DNA of 64,000 nucleotides from Pycnococcus provasolii (GCA_938743325.2 OW568866.1:930001-994000), one strand, 5' to 3'. Shown: positions 31,211-40,906, counted from the first letter of the stretch. Program-made: numbers and translations. Notes: generated by a model not told the origin, from the letters alone.

Positions 31211-32035
31211 ATGTCGGCCTTGAATACGTTTCAGAAGAAACCTTCTATAGGGTCTTCTATTACGCGGCGCTTTTCTCAGGATAATGCGTGCAGAAGAACA
31301 CGTGTCACAAAAGTCGTGGTGATGGCTGGCGGATCGGCGGCGGCACATACGACATACGAAGGCACACGCGGCTTGTCGAAGCGACGCAACGTGCTGATCC
31401 AGGGAACGGGCGCGGCCGCCGCCCTTCTCACGACTCTGCTGACGCCAAGCGTTGGTGCGGCGCTCGCCGACGAAGATCCTAACATTATTGGCACGTTGAA
31501 CGCCGACGGCACGTTCGTCGACACGAAACAAAGCTACGAGCTGAAACTCTCCAACGAAAAGGGCGAGTGGGAACAGGTCAACACGAGGGTACCTGGAAAC
31601 AAAAGCGTCACCGTCTTCTACCTGAAAGATAAGCCGGAGGTTAGCGTGAGCGTTATCGTCGCAGGGACGAGCGTGGAGTTCACAAAAATGGGCGCGTTCG
31701 GGTCGCCGCTCGAGTTTGCGCTGCAGAACATCGTCGCGCCACTCGACCGCGCGTACCTCTGCAAGGCGCCGTCCAACAACAAGGGTCCGTGCTTGGAGCC
31801 GACGGCGGCTGTGGTAGATGCGTCAGATAATGCAGGAATATACCAGGTGACGTACACGGTGGACAAGCCAGGACCGGAAGGTTTTGACAGGACCTTCTAT
31901 TCCGCAGTTGGCGTCGGCTCGAACGGCGTCTCGCAGGCGCTCTTCACTCTCACGGCACAGGTACCCAACGCAAGCAAGGGTGAGTATGACACGATGTTGA
32001 AGGCGACGGCGAAAAGCTTCAAGCTCCTTCGCTGA
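31211..32035 (+). CDS. Thylakoid-lumen PsbP-domain protein
   Basis: 274 residues. The front is a bipartite plastid/thylakoid signal: Ser/Arg-rich transit region (1-50), then a twin-arginine motif SKRRNVL near 56-60, hydrophobic helix and Ala-rich cleavage site near 85 (VGAALA before DEDPNI), indicating Tat import into the lumen. The mature part has the PsbP fold pattern: QSYELKLSNEKGEWEQVNTR, VTVFYLKDKPEVSVSVIV, TSVEFTKMGAFGSPLEFAL, YQVTYTVDKPG...RTFYSAVGV, and a terminal SFKLL. It resembles PsbP-like/PPD proteins that help photosystem assembly, more than the PsbP subunit itself. No intron. Confidence 0.88.
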   Translation: MSALNTFQKKPSIGSSITRRFSQDNACRRTRVTKVVVMAGGSAAAHTTYEGTRGLSKRRNVLIQGTGAAAALLTTLLTPSVGAALADEDPNIIGTLNADGTFVDTKQSYELKLSNEKGEWEQVNTRVPGNKSVTVFYLKDKPEVSVSVIVAGTSVEFTKMGAFGSPLEFALQNIVAPLDRAYLCKAPSNNKGPCLEPTAAVVDASDNAGIYQVTYTVDKPGPEGFDRTFYSAVGVGSNGVSQALFTLTAQVPNASKGEYDTMLKATAKSFKLLR

Positions 32036-32193
32036 ATGAAGTGTGTCTTTCTTTGTGTGTGTTGTTTCTTTTTCTTTTCTTTTATAATAAATAACAGTGT
32101 GTGTGTGTGTGTTATTTTTTGTTTTTCAAAAAGCGAAAGCCGTCTCGGTTTACACAGTATGCCCAAGAAGTGTTGGGAACAAACGCGTCACAC
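32036..32193. other. 3' region with TG repeat
   Basis: T-rich DNA with GTGTGTGTGTGTGTG near 32097-32111 between two converging genes. It probably holds both 3' ends. No gene. Confidence 0.5.
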
Positions 32194-32821
32194 TTACTTG
32201 CGCGCCTTGCGGAGCAGGGCAGCCATGTTCTCGCGGCATCGCTTCGCGCGTCCGTGCGTTCCCAGCTTCTTCTTCGCAAGCTTGAGCGCGCGCTTGTCGC
32301 GTCCAACCTTGAGAAGCTCCTGGATGCGCTTCTGGTACGGTGCCAGTCCCATCACCTCCTGCACGAGCTCGCGCACGAACTGTTTGTTTATGAGTGTGGT
32401 TGGTGTGACTTTTGTTAGTTTCTTTGTTTTGTGTCGACTCGTCGTCGCACGACACTACAGGGAGGGGGACCCTGTCTTGCCATTCGGCATCATGCCGTTG
32501 TCATTCCACTCCAAATCACCCACCACACATCCAACAATACATCCGCCGCCGAGGACAGACGACATCGCCAGTACCCGCATATCATCATCATCTTCACCAA
32601 TATCAACACCAACGCAACGAAGACGCGACGAGCAGAAAAGAACGAAATAAGAGCTCCCTCCCCGTGACTTCCGATCAACATCTAACAACCTAAAACCTAC
32701 ATACCTTTGTGCGTTTTCCGAGGTGTCCACGCCTTCGCGACGGCGCCTTCTTGTGCACGCCTTCGAGTTTCGTGACGACGTGTCCCTTCTCCATCCCCTC
32801 CATCATGCCTGACGCCGCCAT
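32194..32821 (-). CDS. RPL36: 60S ribosomal protein eL36, two exons
   Basis: Exon 1 is 32821-32705 (39 codons) and exon 2 is 32379-32194 (61 codons plus stop). The 325-bp intron (GTATGT...AAACAG) joins in phase 0; product is 100 residues, normal for the family. Exon 1 reads [19 protein letters not shown] then LGKRTK; exon 2 reads [39 protein letters not shown] and [13 protein letters not shown], all diagnostic of eL36. It is a cytosolic large-subunit protein, highly basic, without targeting sequence. It shares a divergent promoter rich in telomere-like motifs with HisC. Confidence 0.95.
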
Positions 32822-33060
32822 GACAACTGCTTGGTTCGTTCTGTTGAGTGCACTGGTTGGAAACACCGATGGGACCCGGAGAGAGGGGCGGCGCTGAAAG
32901 AAAAAGAGCCAACCGGTATCCCCTCAGAACAATCCCCGTGAATTTGGATTGGAGCAAACCATGTCAAATTCACAAATTGTTTTTTAAATTGGGGGTTCCC
33001 CTAAAAAAACCATTTTCGGGTCCTAGGGAGGAGGGGAGTTTGGGGGTTTGATCTCTATCA

Positions 33061-33190
33061 GGTTAAACTTTAGGGTTTCATGTCGGAGTAGGGTTACCAG
33101 CCTATCGTAGGGTTAGGGTTTTCGGAGTAACTTTAGGGTTACCAGCCTAGGGTTAGGGTTTGATTCCCCTTATTAGGGTTAGGCTTTCGA
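33061..33190. promoter_or_regulatory. Telomere-like/telobox cluster in the eL36/HisC divergent promoter
   Basis: At least six TTAGGGTT or TAGGGTT units within 130 bp, partly as a tandem duplication (CTTTAGGGTT ... ACCAGCCTA ... GGGTTAGGGTTT occurs twice). The reverse complement contains AAACCCTAA, the telobox known from plant ribosomal-protein promoters. The remaining intergenic DNA (32822-33060) shows no feature I can name. Confidence 0.6.
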
Positions 33191-33305
33191 CGACGTGTCT
33201 TGTGTTGTGTTGGTTCGTGGCGGCGGGTTCGTTCCTTGCGCCGACGATAATTCCGCCCATCTTGTCACCCTCTCCTCTCGGCTTCTTAACTTCTGTGAGT
33301 GTGTG

Positions 33306-34685
33306 ATGTCCTCCTTCCGATATCAATCTCGATCTTTTAGTTGCTCATCTTCTTCTAATAAGGCGTCATCTGCATCTCCTCGTGGTGGTCGAATTCGTCG
33401 AATTCTTATCAGACCACCTTCTTGTTCGATTTCTTGTTCTGTGAGGAAGATGATGATGATGATGCCTACTACGAGAACCTGCAGCACATCAGCATCAGCA
33501 TCAGCAGCAGCATCAGCAGCTTCGTCTTCGTCTTCGTCGCCGTACGTGCGCACGCACCTCCTCAACCAGGCGCCGTACACGCCCATCGAGCCGTTCGACG
33601 TCCTCTCCGCCAAACTAGGACGTGAACCCAAGGATATCGTCAAACTTGACGCCAACGAAAACCCGTACGGACCGCCGCCGGAAGTCAGCGAGGCTCTCTC
33701 CAAACTGTCGTTCCCGGAGATCTACCCCGACCCGGAGTGCAGACGCCTGCGTGCGCTGCTAGCGGAAGAGGCGGGAGTTCCACCCTACAACGTTCTCGTC
33801 GGATGTGGCGCAGACGAACTCATCGACCTTCTCATACGAATTGTCATGGAACCGGGCAAGGACACGCTCGTCGACTGCCCGCCGACGTTCGGCATGTACT
33901 CGTTCGACGCAGAAGTGCACGGATGCGGCGTGCACACGCTCCCTCGAACGCCCGTCGACGACGACGGCACGGGACTCCCGTCGTTCGCCGTCGACGTTGA
34001 CGCCGTGAACGCGCTCCTCGACGACGCGAGCAAAAACATTAAAATGGTTTTCCTGGCGTGCCCCAACAACCCAGACGGCGCGATGCTTTCGGATGGTGAC
34101 TTGCTGAGCGTGCTCGCCGCCGCGAGAAGGAACAACGCCGTCGTCGTGCTTGACGAAGCTTACATCGAGTTTGCGGGCATTCCCACGCGTGCACCTTGGT
34201 GCCTCGAGCACGACAACCTGTGCGTGCTGCGCACCTTCAGCAAGCGCGCGGGTCTCGCGGGCATGCGCGTTGGATACGGAATTTTCCCCGACAACCTCGC
34301 AGAATTCCTGTGGAGATGCAAGCAGCCGTACAATGTTTCCGTTGCATCTGAGACGGCGGCGGTGGCGGCTCTGTCTAATCCGGAGTACCTCGAGGATGTG
34401 AAGCAGAAGCTGCTTTCCGAAAAGAGCCGTATGTACGAGCTGCTTCGTGACGAGCCGTTCGCGAGCTCCCTGCAGCCTCACAGCTCGGCGGCGAACTTCA
34501 TTCTGTGTAAGGTGCTCTCTCCCATGGGAGGAAAGGCGATCAAAGATCAGCTCATGACGGAGCACGGGATCATGGTGCGCCACTACTCAACAAAACTGCT
34601 CGACAACTACATTCGCATCTCCGTGGGAACGCCGCAGCACACAGACCGTCTACTCGATGGCTTGCGCGCGGTGCTGAGCAGCTGA
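33306..34685 (+). CDS. hisC: Histidinol-phosphate aminotransferase, plastid
   Basis: 459 residues from ATG at 33306. It catalyses the PLP-dependent conversion of imidazole acetol phosphate to histidinol phosphate in histidine synthesis. The first ~95 residues are Ser/Arg/Ala-rich with almost no acids, a plastid transit peptide. The catalytic part has the fold-type I pattern: DIVKLDANENPYGPPP, YPDPECRRLRALLA, VGCGADELIDLL, LACPNNPDGAML (substrate/PLP Asn), VVVLDEAYIEFAG (Asp and Tyr contacting PLP), TFSKRAGLAGMRVGY with Schiff-base lysine near 313, and NYIRISVGTPQHTD (carboxylate-binding Arg). Complete length, no intron. Confidence 0.95.
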   Translation: MSSFRYQSRSFSCSSSSNKASSASPRGGRIRRILIRPPSCSISCSVRKMMMMMPTTRTCSTSASASAAASAASSSSSSPYVRTHLLNQAPYTPIEPFDVLSAKLGREPKDIVKLDANENPYGPPPEVSEALSKLSFPEIYPDPECRRLRALLAEEAGVPPYNVLVGCGADELIDLLIRIVMEPGKDTLVDCPPTFGMYSFDAEVHGCGVHTLPRTPVDDDGTGLPSFAVDVDAVNALLDDASKNIKMVFLACPNNPDGAMLSDGDLLSVLAAARRNNAVVVLDEAYIEFAGIPTRAPWCLEHDNLCVLRTFSKRAGLAGMRVGYGIFPDNLAEFLWRCKQPYNVSVASETAAVAALSNPEYLEDVKQKLLSEKSRMYELLRDEPFASSLQPHSSAANFILCKVLSPMGGKAIKDQLMTEHGIMVRHYSTKLLDNYIRISVGTPQHTDRLLDGLRAVLSS

Positions 34686-34945
34686 AAACAAAAAAGCATT
34701 TATGTACGTGTGGATGAAATGTGTCAATCTTCGTAACAAATTTTAACAGAAACAAAACAAACTGTTTTTTAAAAAAATCTTCTTTTGAATGGAATGGGAT
34801 CTTTTCTTGGGTTTTTCTTTCTTCTTTTTTTCCTTTTTCCTTTTGTACTTTCTCACTCATTCACTCGATTTGTCTCTCTCTCATCTCTCTCTCTCTCTCT
34901 ATCGCAAACAAAAACAAGATGGCGAACTTTTCATCCTCCTCGTCA

Positions 34946-36822
34946 TCATCGCGCACTAACAAACAGGTGAGAGAACGCCTTTTCCTGTTCCAATTCAATC
35001 TTATCCTTCGACTTCAACACGAGCAGGTCGAAGAACGCCTGTGCCGCCTGACGGCGTGTCACGCCGGGAGCCTTCAGCAGAATCTCGTCCGCATCCACGG
35101 TTGCCTTTTTCGCAGGCGTCTCACCTCCGCGACGGCGCGACGGTGCGGCACGTGCAGGGCTCGCGTCCTGCGCATCCACGATCTTTGCGAGCACCACACG
35201 AGCACGCTTCGTCACCACAGTTCCGCCGGCTGCGGCATCCTCGTCGCCATCACCGATAGGCTGTTCGTCCTCCACTCCCAGATATGCCGCGGCACCAGCA
35301 TCCTCGACAGCCGCGGCGACGACCTGCTCGTCGTCGTCGAGGTTGTCCATTGGCAGAGGCATGTCGTCGTCGAGATCGCCCATGGGAAGGGGAGCTGCGT
35401 CGTCGTCGTACTCTGGGCTCGGCGCGAAGCCGTCGTCCGTTCCCGGCGTCGGCGCGCCTCCGCCCGCCGGCGTCGCCGCCGCCGCCGCCGCGGCGGAAAC
35501 GGGTGCGCTCGACAAGGCATTGCGTCGCTCCACGAACGCCGAGGCGGTACGCATTGCACCTGGGGCAAACGAGCTCGTCGTTCCGAGCACAAATGCGCGC
35601 ATCTCGGACGCACTTCGTCCCAAGCGCGCGCGCTTCTCAGGTGGCGCCAGCGTGCAAAACGACGTATCCTTCAGGTTGCGTCGAATGGTGGCATTCGGCA
35701 TCGTCGAGGCGCTGTCCACCTGCGCGCGTCGTTTCCTGCTCGCGGCTGGCTTGCGCTGCTTGCGCTGCGCCGCTTCCGCCGCCGTGCCCGTACCTGCGGG
35801 TGGAAGCACGTTGACGTGGTCGTCGACATCACCACCAGGTGGCGGCAGCAGGTCGTCGTCGTCCGCGAACGGCATGGGCATCCCACCGTCGTCGTTGTCG
35901 GGAGATGGGAGCAGGTCGTCGTCGTCACCGCCACCGGGCATTGGGAGCAGCGCGTCGTCGTCGAGGGCAAAAGCCGGTCCCTCGCCGTCGTCGGGCCCAC
36001 GTGCTGTTCCAGCACCTGACCTTGGCGTGGGCGTGGGAAGCATGAGGTCGTCGTCTGCGGGCAGAGAAGCAACGCCCGGGCTTGCGAGGCTGTCGCGTCT
36101 CAGCCTCTCCACGTCGACGTCGCTCACACCTGACGACCTCCGTCTCAGTTTCTCGGCGTCGACGTCTTCGTCGTCACCCGCGCCTCCCGCTGAGAAAGGC
36201 GTGAGCATGGGTTCGAAGTCCGAGGCTGCGGCCCCCGAGTGTGCGGGCGTGGCTGATCCTGTGATTGCGGGGTTAGCTGCTGACGCGGTTGGCAGAGCCG
36301 GTCCGGTGGTGGTGAGGTACACGTCGTGCAGACCCGCCTGGTTGGCGTAGAAGTCGAGTTGTCCGTAGTTTTCGGGCAGCGTGACTGTAAGGAACTGTCC
36401 GTCGTCGTCGACGGTGGGCATGTCCACCGCGTTTCCCTCTGCGCCTGCGACTCTGTACGTGTTTTTGATTTTGAGTAGCGTGTCCTGCGAGTCGAGGGCG
36501 AGGTAGTTGACCTTCCTGCTGTATATGCGCACGACGCCGAGTAGGAGCTGTCCTGAGAGCCTTAGCGCGAGCGGCGCTTCGGGGAACATGATGGAGTCTG
36601 AAGGTTTGTTGTGGTTGGTTGAGAGAGAGAGTTAGCCAAAAAAACAAAAAGCCACATTTAAGTGAACCAAACCAAACAAAAAACAAGAAGCAACGCACCA
36701 ACGCTGACATCGATATTCGTCTCAAAGATTTGCGTTCTTTTGAGTTTCTTATCTAAGTGTGCAGCGACCCATATCGTGCCCAATGGGCCTTTGCGCGTAA
36801 GGATCTGCGTCGAGTAAAACAT
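34946..36822 (-). CDS. RAD21: Cohesin alpha-kleisin RAD21/SCC1, two exons
   Basis: Exon 1 is 36822-36699 and exon 2 is 36597-34946, joined across a 101-bp phase-1 intron (GTGCGT...TTCAG); product about 591 residues. Exon 1 gives the invariant kleisin start MFYSTQILTRKGPLGTIWVA and AHLDKKLKRTQI; exon 2 continues MFPEAPLALRLSGQLLLGVVRIYSRKV, completing the N-terminal helical domain that binds SMC3. The C-terminal winged helix that binds SMC1 is present (TRRQAAQAFFDLLVLKSKD). The linker is long, acidic and disordered with repeated DDD-LLP-P motifs. It closes the cohesin ring holding sister chromatids. I cannot separate RAD21 from meiotic REC8 by eye, but the N-terminus favours RAD21. Confidence 0.92.
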
Positions 36823-37099
36823 AATCTAAAGTAACGTAAATGAACAACAAACAACAACTGCTCCTTATGGCTCAAAGGCAACCCGGGAAAGAAATGCTTA
36901 CACCGAAATGGCGAAAGCTGGCAAAGCAGGTTGAGGCGGAAATGAGGGGGCGGGAAACCCACAGGCCGGGCGGGAGGGGGGGCCCCGTACAAGCGGGGGG
37001 GGGGGGGGGCGAGAAAAAGGGGGAGGGGGCTACCGTAATGTTTTTTTGAACCCGCATTCGCATTCGCATTCGCTGGACTCTCTCTGCCTCCCTCGCTCG
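36823..37099. promoter_or_regulatory. RAD21 upstream region
   Basis: Includes a G-run (12 or more G) near 36995-37010 and a short CATTCG repeat near 37055-37072. It ends at the target duplication of the Mutator-like element, which therefore sits about 0.3 kb upstream of RAD21. No gene. Confidence 0.4.
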
Positions 37100-37410
37100 C
37101 TCGCCCACCGAGAAATGGCCAGATTATAGGCCAAAATCGCTGTTTTTGGCCAGATTATAGGTTTTTCCTAACCCTAGACCTAACCCTACACCCTAATCCC
37201 TAACCCTACACCCTAATCCCTAACCCTACACCCTAATCCCTAAAACCTATAACTTCCGCCCTATCCCCGTTGTCAAGGGTTGTCCGCTGGGTTCGGATTT
37301 AGTCCGTTAACGCCAAAATCGCAATTTGTGTCACCGATCTTGAATGCACATACACGTGGCATGAAAATGAGTCTTTTTTTTGCGTTGCTTGGTGTCTTTT
37401 AAGTCCTAGT

Positions 37411-37565
37411 AGTAGTGTAAGGTGTGTAAGGTGTCTGCGGAGGAGCACGGCACAAGGCGGGAACACCGGGGCGCGCGCCTTGCGCGCCCCGGTATGGAGC
37501 CTTAGGCCGCGCGCACGGAGCAGACACCTTACACTACTTACACACCTTACACTACTTACACTCTG
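37411..37565. repeat. Foldback sequence with strong GC hairpin inside MULE-2
   Basis: AGTAGTGTAAGGTGTGTAAG at 37411 recurs inverted at about 37520-37557. In the centre ACCGGGGCGCGC pairs with GCGCGCCCCGGT (37465-37493, 12-bp stem, 5-base loop). It lies about 90 bp beyond the transposase stop codon on the 3' side, so it may affect transcript ends or be a small inserted foldback. Confidence 0.65.
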
Positions 37566-37650
37566 ACCAGTGGTTAAGTATGTGGAACTCTGTTACCCCC
37601 CTTTTTTTTTGTTACTTTGCCGTTATCATCCCACCCACAATCCTATACTT

Positions 37651-39798
37651 CTACGCGTGTTGCTTCCCCTTGCCCTTCTTATCGTTCAGCTCCATCGCAC
37701 CTTTCATGCGCTTGTGCTTCGAAGAAGGTCCCTTCTTCTTCTTCAAGTCGCGTCGCGGCGGCGGTGTGATCTTCCCGTCTGCTTCGTCCGGCTTCAAGCC
37801 AAGCACGTCGCCGTCAATCGACGGCGCGCATACGATGCATGTTGACACGGCTGCAACCGCATTTATGCGCTGGTGGTATGCCTTCACATGCAGCGTAGCG
37901 AAATCAGCGTAGTCAAAGCCCTTCCCGCGATGCTTTGCTGCAGCAACTTGGTGCGGACACGGCACTCCGTACTGTGAGTAGATTCCGCACGCGCATTCGA
38001 GAGACGTCACGATGTCATCATCCACCGGCATCCGCACTGTCACGGTTTGGACGTCATCGACGACGAGGGCGGTCGTCGGAGAGGACCACGTGACCTTCAA
38101 ATGCGCAGCATCTTGGAGGCTCTTCTCCAGCAAAGTCGTCGCACGGTCCAGCAAAATCGATGTCGTATCAGCGCTCACGCGCCTATGAAACTCAGCAAGC
38201 TGGTTGACGACACGGACGTGCGCCTCTTGAAAAAATCCAAGCGGCGGGAGGAAGCGTGCGCTCTTGCACGTCTTGCTCATGGCTGCGTTGATGCTCTCTG
38301 CGAACTGACTCGTCACCCTGCCGTGCAAGGCAACGCCTGCCTCGTTCGCCGCGAAGACAGAGTAACGGCATATGTCGAGTTTTGCCAAGTACGCGTGTGC
38401 AGCATGGCTGCTTGCCCGCAGGTTCTGCATTGCCTCGTCGTAGTCGTCGCGTGTAACCGCTTTCACCACAGCCCAGAATAGAAAGGCTCGGTGGCCAAGG
38501 CATGCTCTGTTGCCCTTCACAACCTTGTACAGATTCTGGAGCAAGTGCCATGCGCACCAAAAGCTGAATGCGTCAGGAAACACGGCCGCGAGTGCTGCTG
38601 CTAATCCTTTGTCCCTGTCGCTAAAGATCACTTTGTTCGCGAAGAATCTGGTCAATCCTGCGCGAGCGCAGTTCCTTAGGAACCACGTCCACGATGCGGT
38701 GCTCTCTGAAGGAACACATGCCCAAGCGAGGAGGAGGATCGTTCCCTCAGGCGTCATCACGGTGAGGGTGAGGTACACGCCCTTGTAATAGCGGTGCTTC
38801 GAATGTGCACCGTCCAGCGCTCCTACCGGCAAGACTGCATCCGCGAGGCTGTCGGCGGGTACAGCGAAGAATGCCGAGTCGAACGTGCTCGTAGCTGGCA
38901 GGACGTTCATGTCGAACGTGGCCCCGGGCGTCGCTTCGGTCGCGAGGCGCCCCCAACGCTTGAAGGCGCTGAAGCTATCGTCGTACGCCTCGTCGAGCAG
39001 GTCGAGCACTATGTGCTTGGCGTTCATTATCGTGCGACGGGCCGGGACAACGACGTTCGGCCTATCCTCCGCAACGTGCGACAGCAGGTCCGATGCACTT
39101 ATTCCGCGGTTCTGTCTGACCTTACGCTCACAGAGTGCTGCGAGTTCTTTCGCCGTCAGGTTCTGCTGCCCCCCGCAGTTCACGTGAGGGGTAACCTTCA
39201 CCAGCGTCCACGGATTGTGCACGTCGGCGCACTTCCGTTCCCGCGTTAAGGAGCTCCCGCCTGGACAGCCTTTGGACTTCCAAACAATCTTCTGTGCCTG
39301 ATAGCTGCCTCGCTTCGCCCCAGCGCGTGCCTCCTTCGTCGCTGTCACGTCCACCGCGTCGCGGCATCTAAGCCTGATGGACGCGTTGTTTGAGCCAGGC
39401 ACTTGGACAAGACTCTTTCCTGGATGAGCCTCCCTCGCGCCCCGGAGTGCGTCCTCGCGGGAGTCGAACGTGGTCCCAACAATGCTCACAATGCTTCCTG
39501 GCTTTGTGAGAAGAAGCCTTGTGCCTGCACTCGCACTCGCCGCACTCGCCGCACTCGCACTCGCACTCGCACTCGCCGCACTCGCACTCGCACTCGCCGC
39601 ACTCGCACTCGCACTCGCACTCGCCGGAACCACCGCAAGCTCATGATCCTTCTCCTTCTCATCATCGGACCAAGACCAATCGACATCATCAATCTCGTCG
39701 TCAATATCCTCCCCCTCATCATCCTTCTCAGGCACATCAAGTAGGTGAGCTCTTACCTCGCCGAACGCTTCCCAAAACGTCGAAAAGGTTCGGAGCAT
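37651..39798 (-). CDS. Mutator-family transposase
   Basis: 715 residues from ATG at 39798. An acidic N-terminus and a Ser-Ala repeat (about 60-90, from a CACTCG microsatellite at about 39530-39625) precede a MuDR/FAR1-like zinc-binding N-terminal domain (C...C...H pattern around SKGCPGG and VTPHVNCGG). The MULE DDE core follows: LPVGALDGAHSKHRYYKG near 328 (first Asp), VIFSDRDKGLAAAL near 396 (second Asp) with CAWHLLQNL, and SQFAESINAAM near 502 (Glu). A SWIM zinc finger LECACGIYSQYGVPCPHQVA near 600 and a basic Lys-rich tail follow. All catalytic and zinc residues seem present, so it may be active. Confidence 0.93.
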   Translation of the reverse strand: MLRTFSTFWEAFGEVRAHLLDVPEKDDEGEDIDDEIDDVDWSWSDDEKEKDHELAVVPASASASASAASASASAASASASASAASAASASAGTRLLLTKPGSIVSIVGTTFDSREDALRGAREAHPGKSLVQVPGSNNASIRLRCRDAVDVTATKEARAGAKRGSYQAQKIVWKSKGCPGGSSLTRERKCADVHNPWTLVKVTPHVNCGGQQNLTAKELAALCERKVRQNRGISASDLLSHVAEDRPNVVVPARRTIMNAKHIVLDLLDEAYDDSFSAFKRWGRLATEATPGATFDMNVLPATSTFDSAFFAVPADSLADAVLPVGALDGAHSKHRYYKGVYLTLTVMTPEGTILLLAWACVPSESTASWTWFLRNCARAGLTRFFANKVIFSDRDKGLAAALAAVFPDAFSFWCAWHLLQNLYKVVKGNRACLGHRAFLFWAVVKAVTRDDYDEAMQNLRASSHAAHAYLAKLDICRYSVFAANEAGVALHGRVTSQFAESINAAMSKTCKSARFLPPLGFFQEAHVRVVNQLAEFHRRVSADTTSILLDRATTLLEKSLQDAAHLKVTWSSPTTALVVDDVQTVTVRMPVDDDIVTSLECACGIYSQYGVPCPHQVAAAKHRGKGFDYADFATLHVKAYHQRINAVAAVSTCIVCAPSIDGDVLGLKPDEADGKITPPPRRDLKKKKGPSSKHKRMKGAMELNDKKGKGKQHA

Positions 39799-40153
39799 GA
39801 CGTGTGATGATGGTGGTACGTGTTCGTGAGAGAGTCTACTCGGATGATGGGTATGATGCTCACTAACGCTCTTGAGAATGGTGCTGATGATGAACCTTAA
39901 GGGGGAAGCGTACAGTCCCAGAAGGAAGGGGGAAGGGCTGACTGCGTCTTACAAAGGAGGTGCAACGAAACTCTGCTCAGGAGGAGAAGCCGGAGGAGAA
40001 GCCGACCTGACGACAGGACCAGAGGCGAGGCAGGGATCCCTTCCTGGTCGAAACCGCTGGTCCTGTTATTTTATATTAGGGTTAGGAAAAACCTATAATC
40101 TGGCCAAAAACAGCGATTTTGGCCTATAATCTGGCCATTTCTCCTCGCCCACC

Positions 40154-40906
40154 ACTATGATAGACCCGGTCAACCTTCGTGTTCCACCAACCAACTGTCG
40201 TGAGTGGTGTTTTTCCTTTTTTTAAGCCTTAATAAGGTGGCCGGGGGCCTAGAGCTGAAACCCCCATTTTTTAGAGACATTCCCCCTCCTCGACTACACC
40301 ACCCATCCCACCGAACTGCGAATCCACCCATGCCACCCACCCTTCCCCCACCGACCTGGAGCCCCGACCAACAAAGATGTTGCCGACCTCTCCGTCCGAC
40401 TTGGAGACCCTCGCAACAAAGGCGCGATGAGCGGCAATGCCTCCCGACCTTGGCGCCGACCAACAAAATTTGCCCACTTCCCTCCGACCTGGAGCCCCGA
40501 TCAAAAAAAGGTTGCCGATGGAGAAAAAGGTTGCCCGACCTCTGGCCCCGAACAATCCCGCAATTTTTAAACTCCCCATGAAGCGCCCCCTCCACCGACC
40601 TGTAGCCACCGACCAAGGTGTCCCCATCCATCTGTCAATTGCCCAAGGGCGTTCAAAAAAAGGGGGGATGTTCCATTCTTTCTTCGACCAAAATCTCCGT
40701 TATGAGGCGCCTCGTCCTTCGACCAAAATCTCCGTTATGAGGCGCCTCGTCCTTCGACCAAAATCTCCGTTATGAGGCGCCCCTCCCCCGACCTGTAGCT
40801 CCGACTTAGCAAATAATTAGGAGATGCAAGAGCTTCCACCCCAAGGGGTTTCAGAATTAGGGGTTCCCCTGATCGCCCACATGACTGACATGAGGTCTCC
40901 GTTAAA
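40154..40906. repeat. Repeat-rich intergenic DNA with 35-bp tandem repeats
   Basis: Three tandem 35-bp units starting at 40683, 40718 and 40753 contain CGACCAAAATCTCCGTTATG. Upstream are looser repetitions of CCGACCTGGAGCCCCGAC-like phrases (about 40350-40610). No convincing gene; open frames here follow the repeats. Confidence 0.6.

Larger units (their letters stand above)
37110..40143 (-). mobile_element. Intact autonomous-looking Mutator-like element (MULE-2)
   Basis: Terminal inverted repeats of about 67 bp (37110-37176 and 40077-40143) read as perfect complements and begin GAGAAATGGCCAGATTATAG. The motif GGCCAGATTATAGG occurs twice in direct orientation within each. A perfect 10-bp target duplication CTCGCCCACC flanks the element (37100-37109 and 40144-40153). 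The left repeat passes into a telomere-like array (CCTAACCCTAGACCTAACCC, then three repeats of a CCCTAACCCTACACCCTAAT-type unit). It carries a full MULE transposase. Perfect ends, perfect target duplication and an open transposase indicate recent insertion. Confidence 0.95.

Noticed and set aside
39403-39800. Plus-strand His/Ser and Arg/Thr repeat frames
   Set aside because: Antisense of the Ser-Ala microsatellite in the MULE transposase.
39898-40129. Small plus-strand frame at the right end of MULE-2
   Set aside because: It overlaps the terminal inverted repeat, has simple Gly/Glu-rich composition and no counterpart motif.
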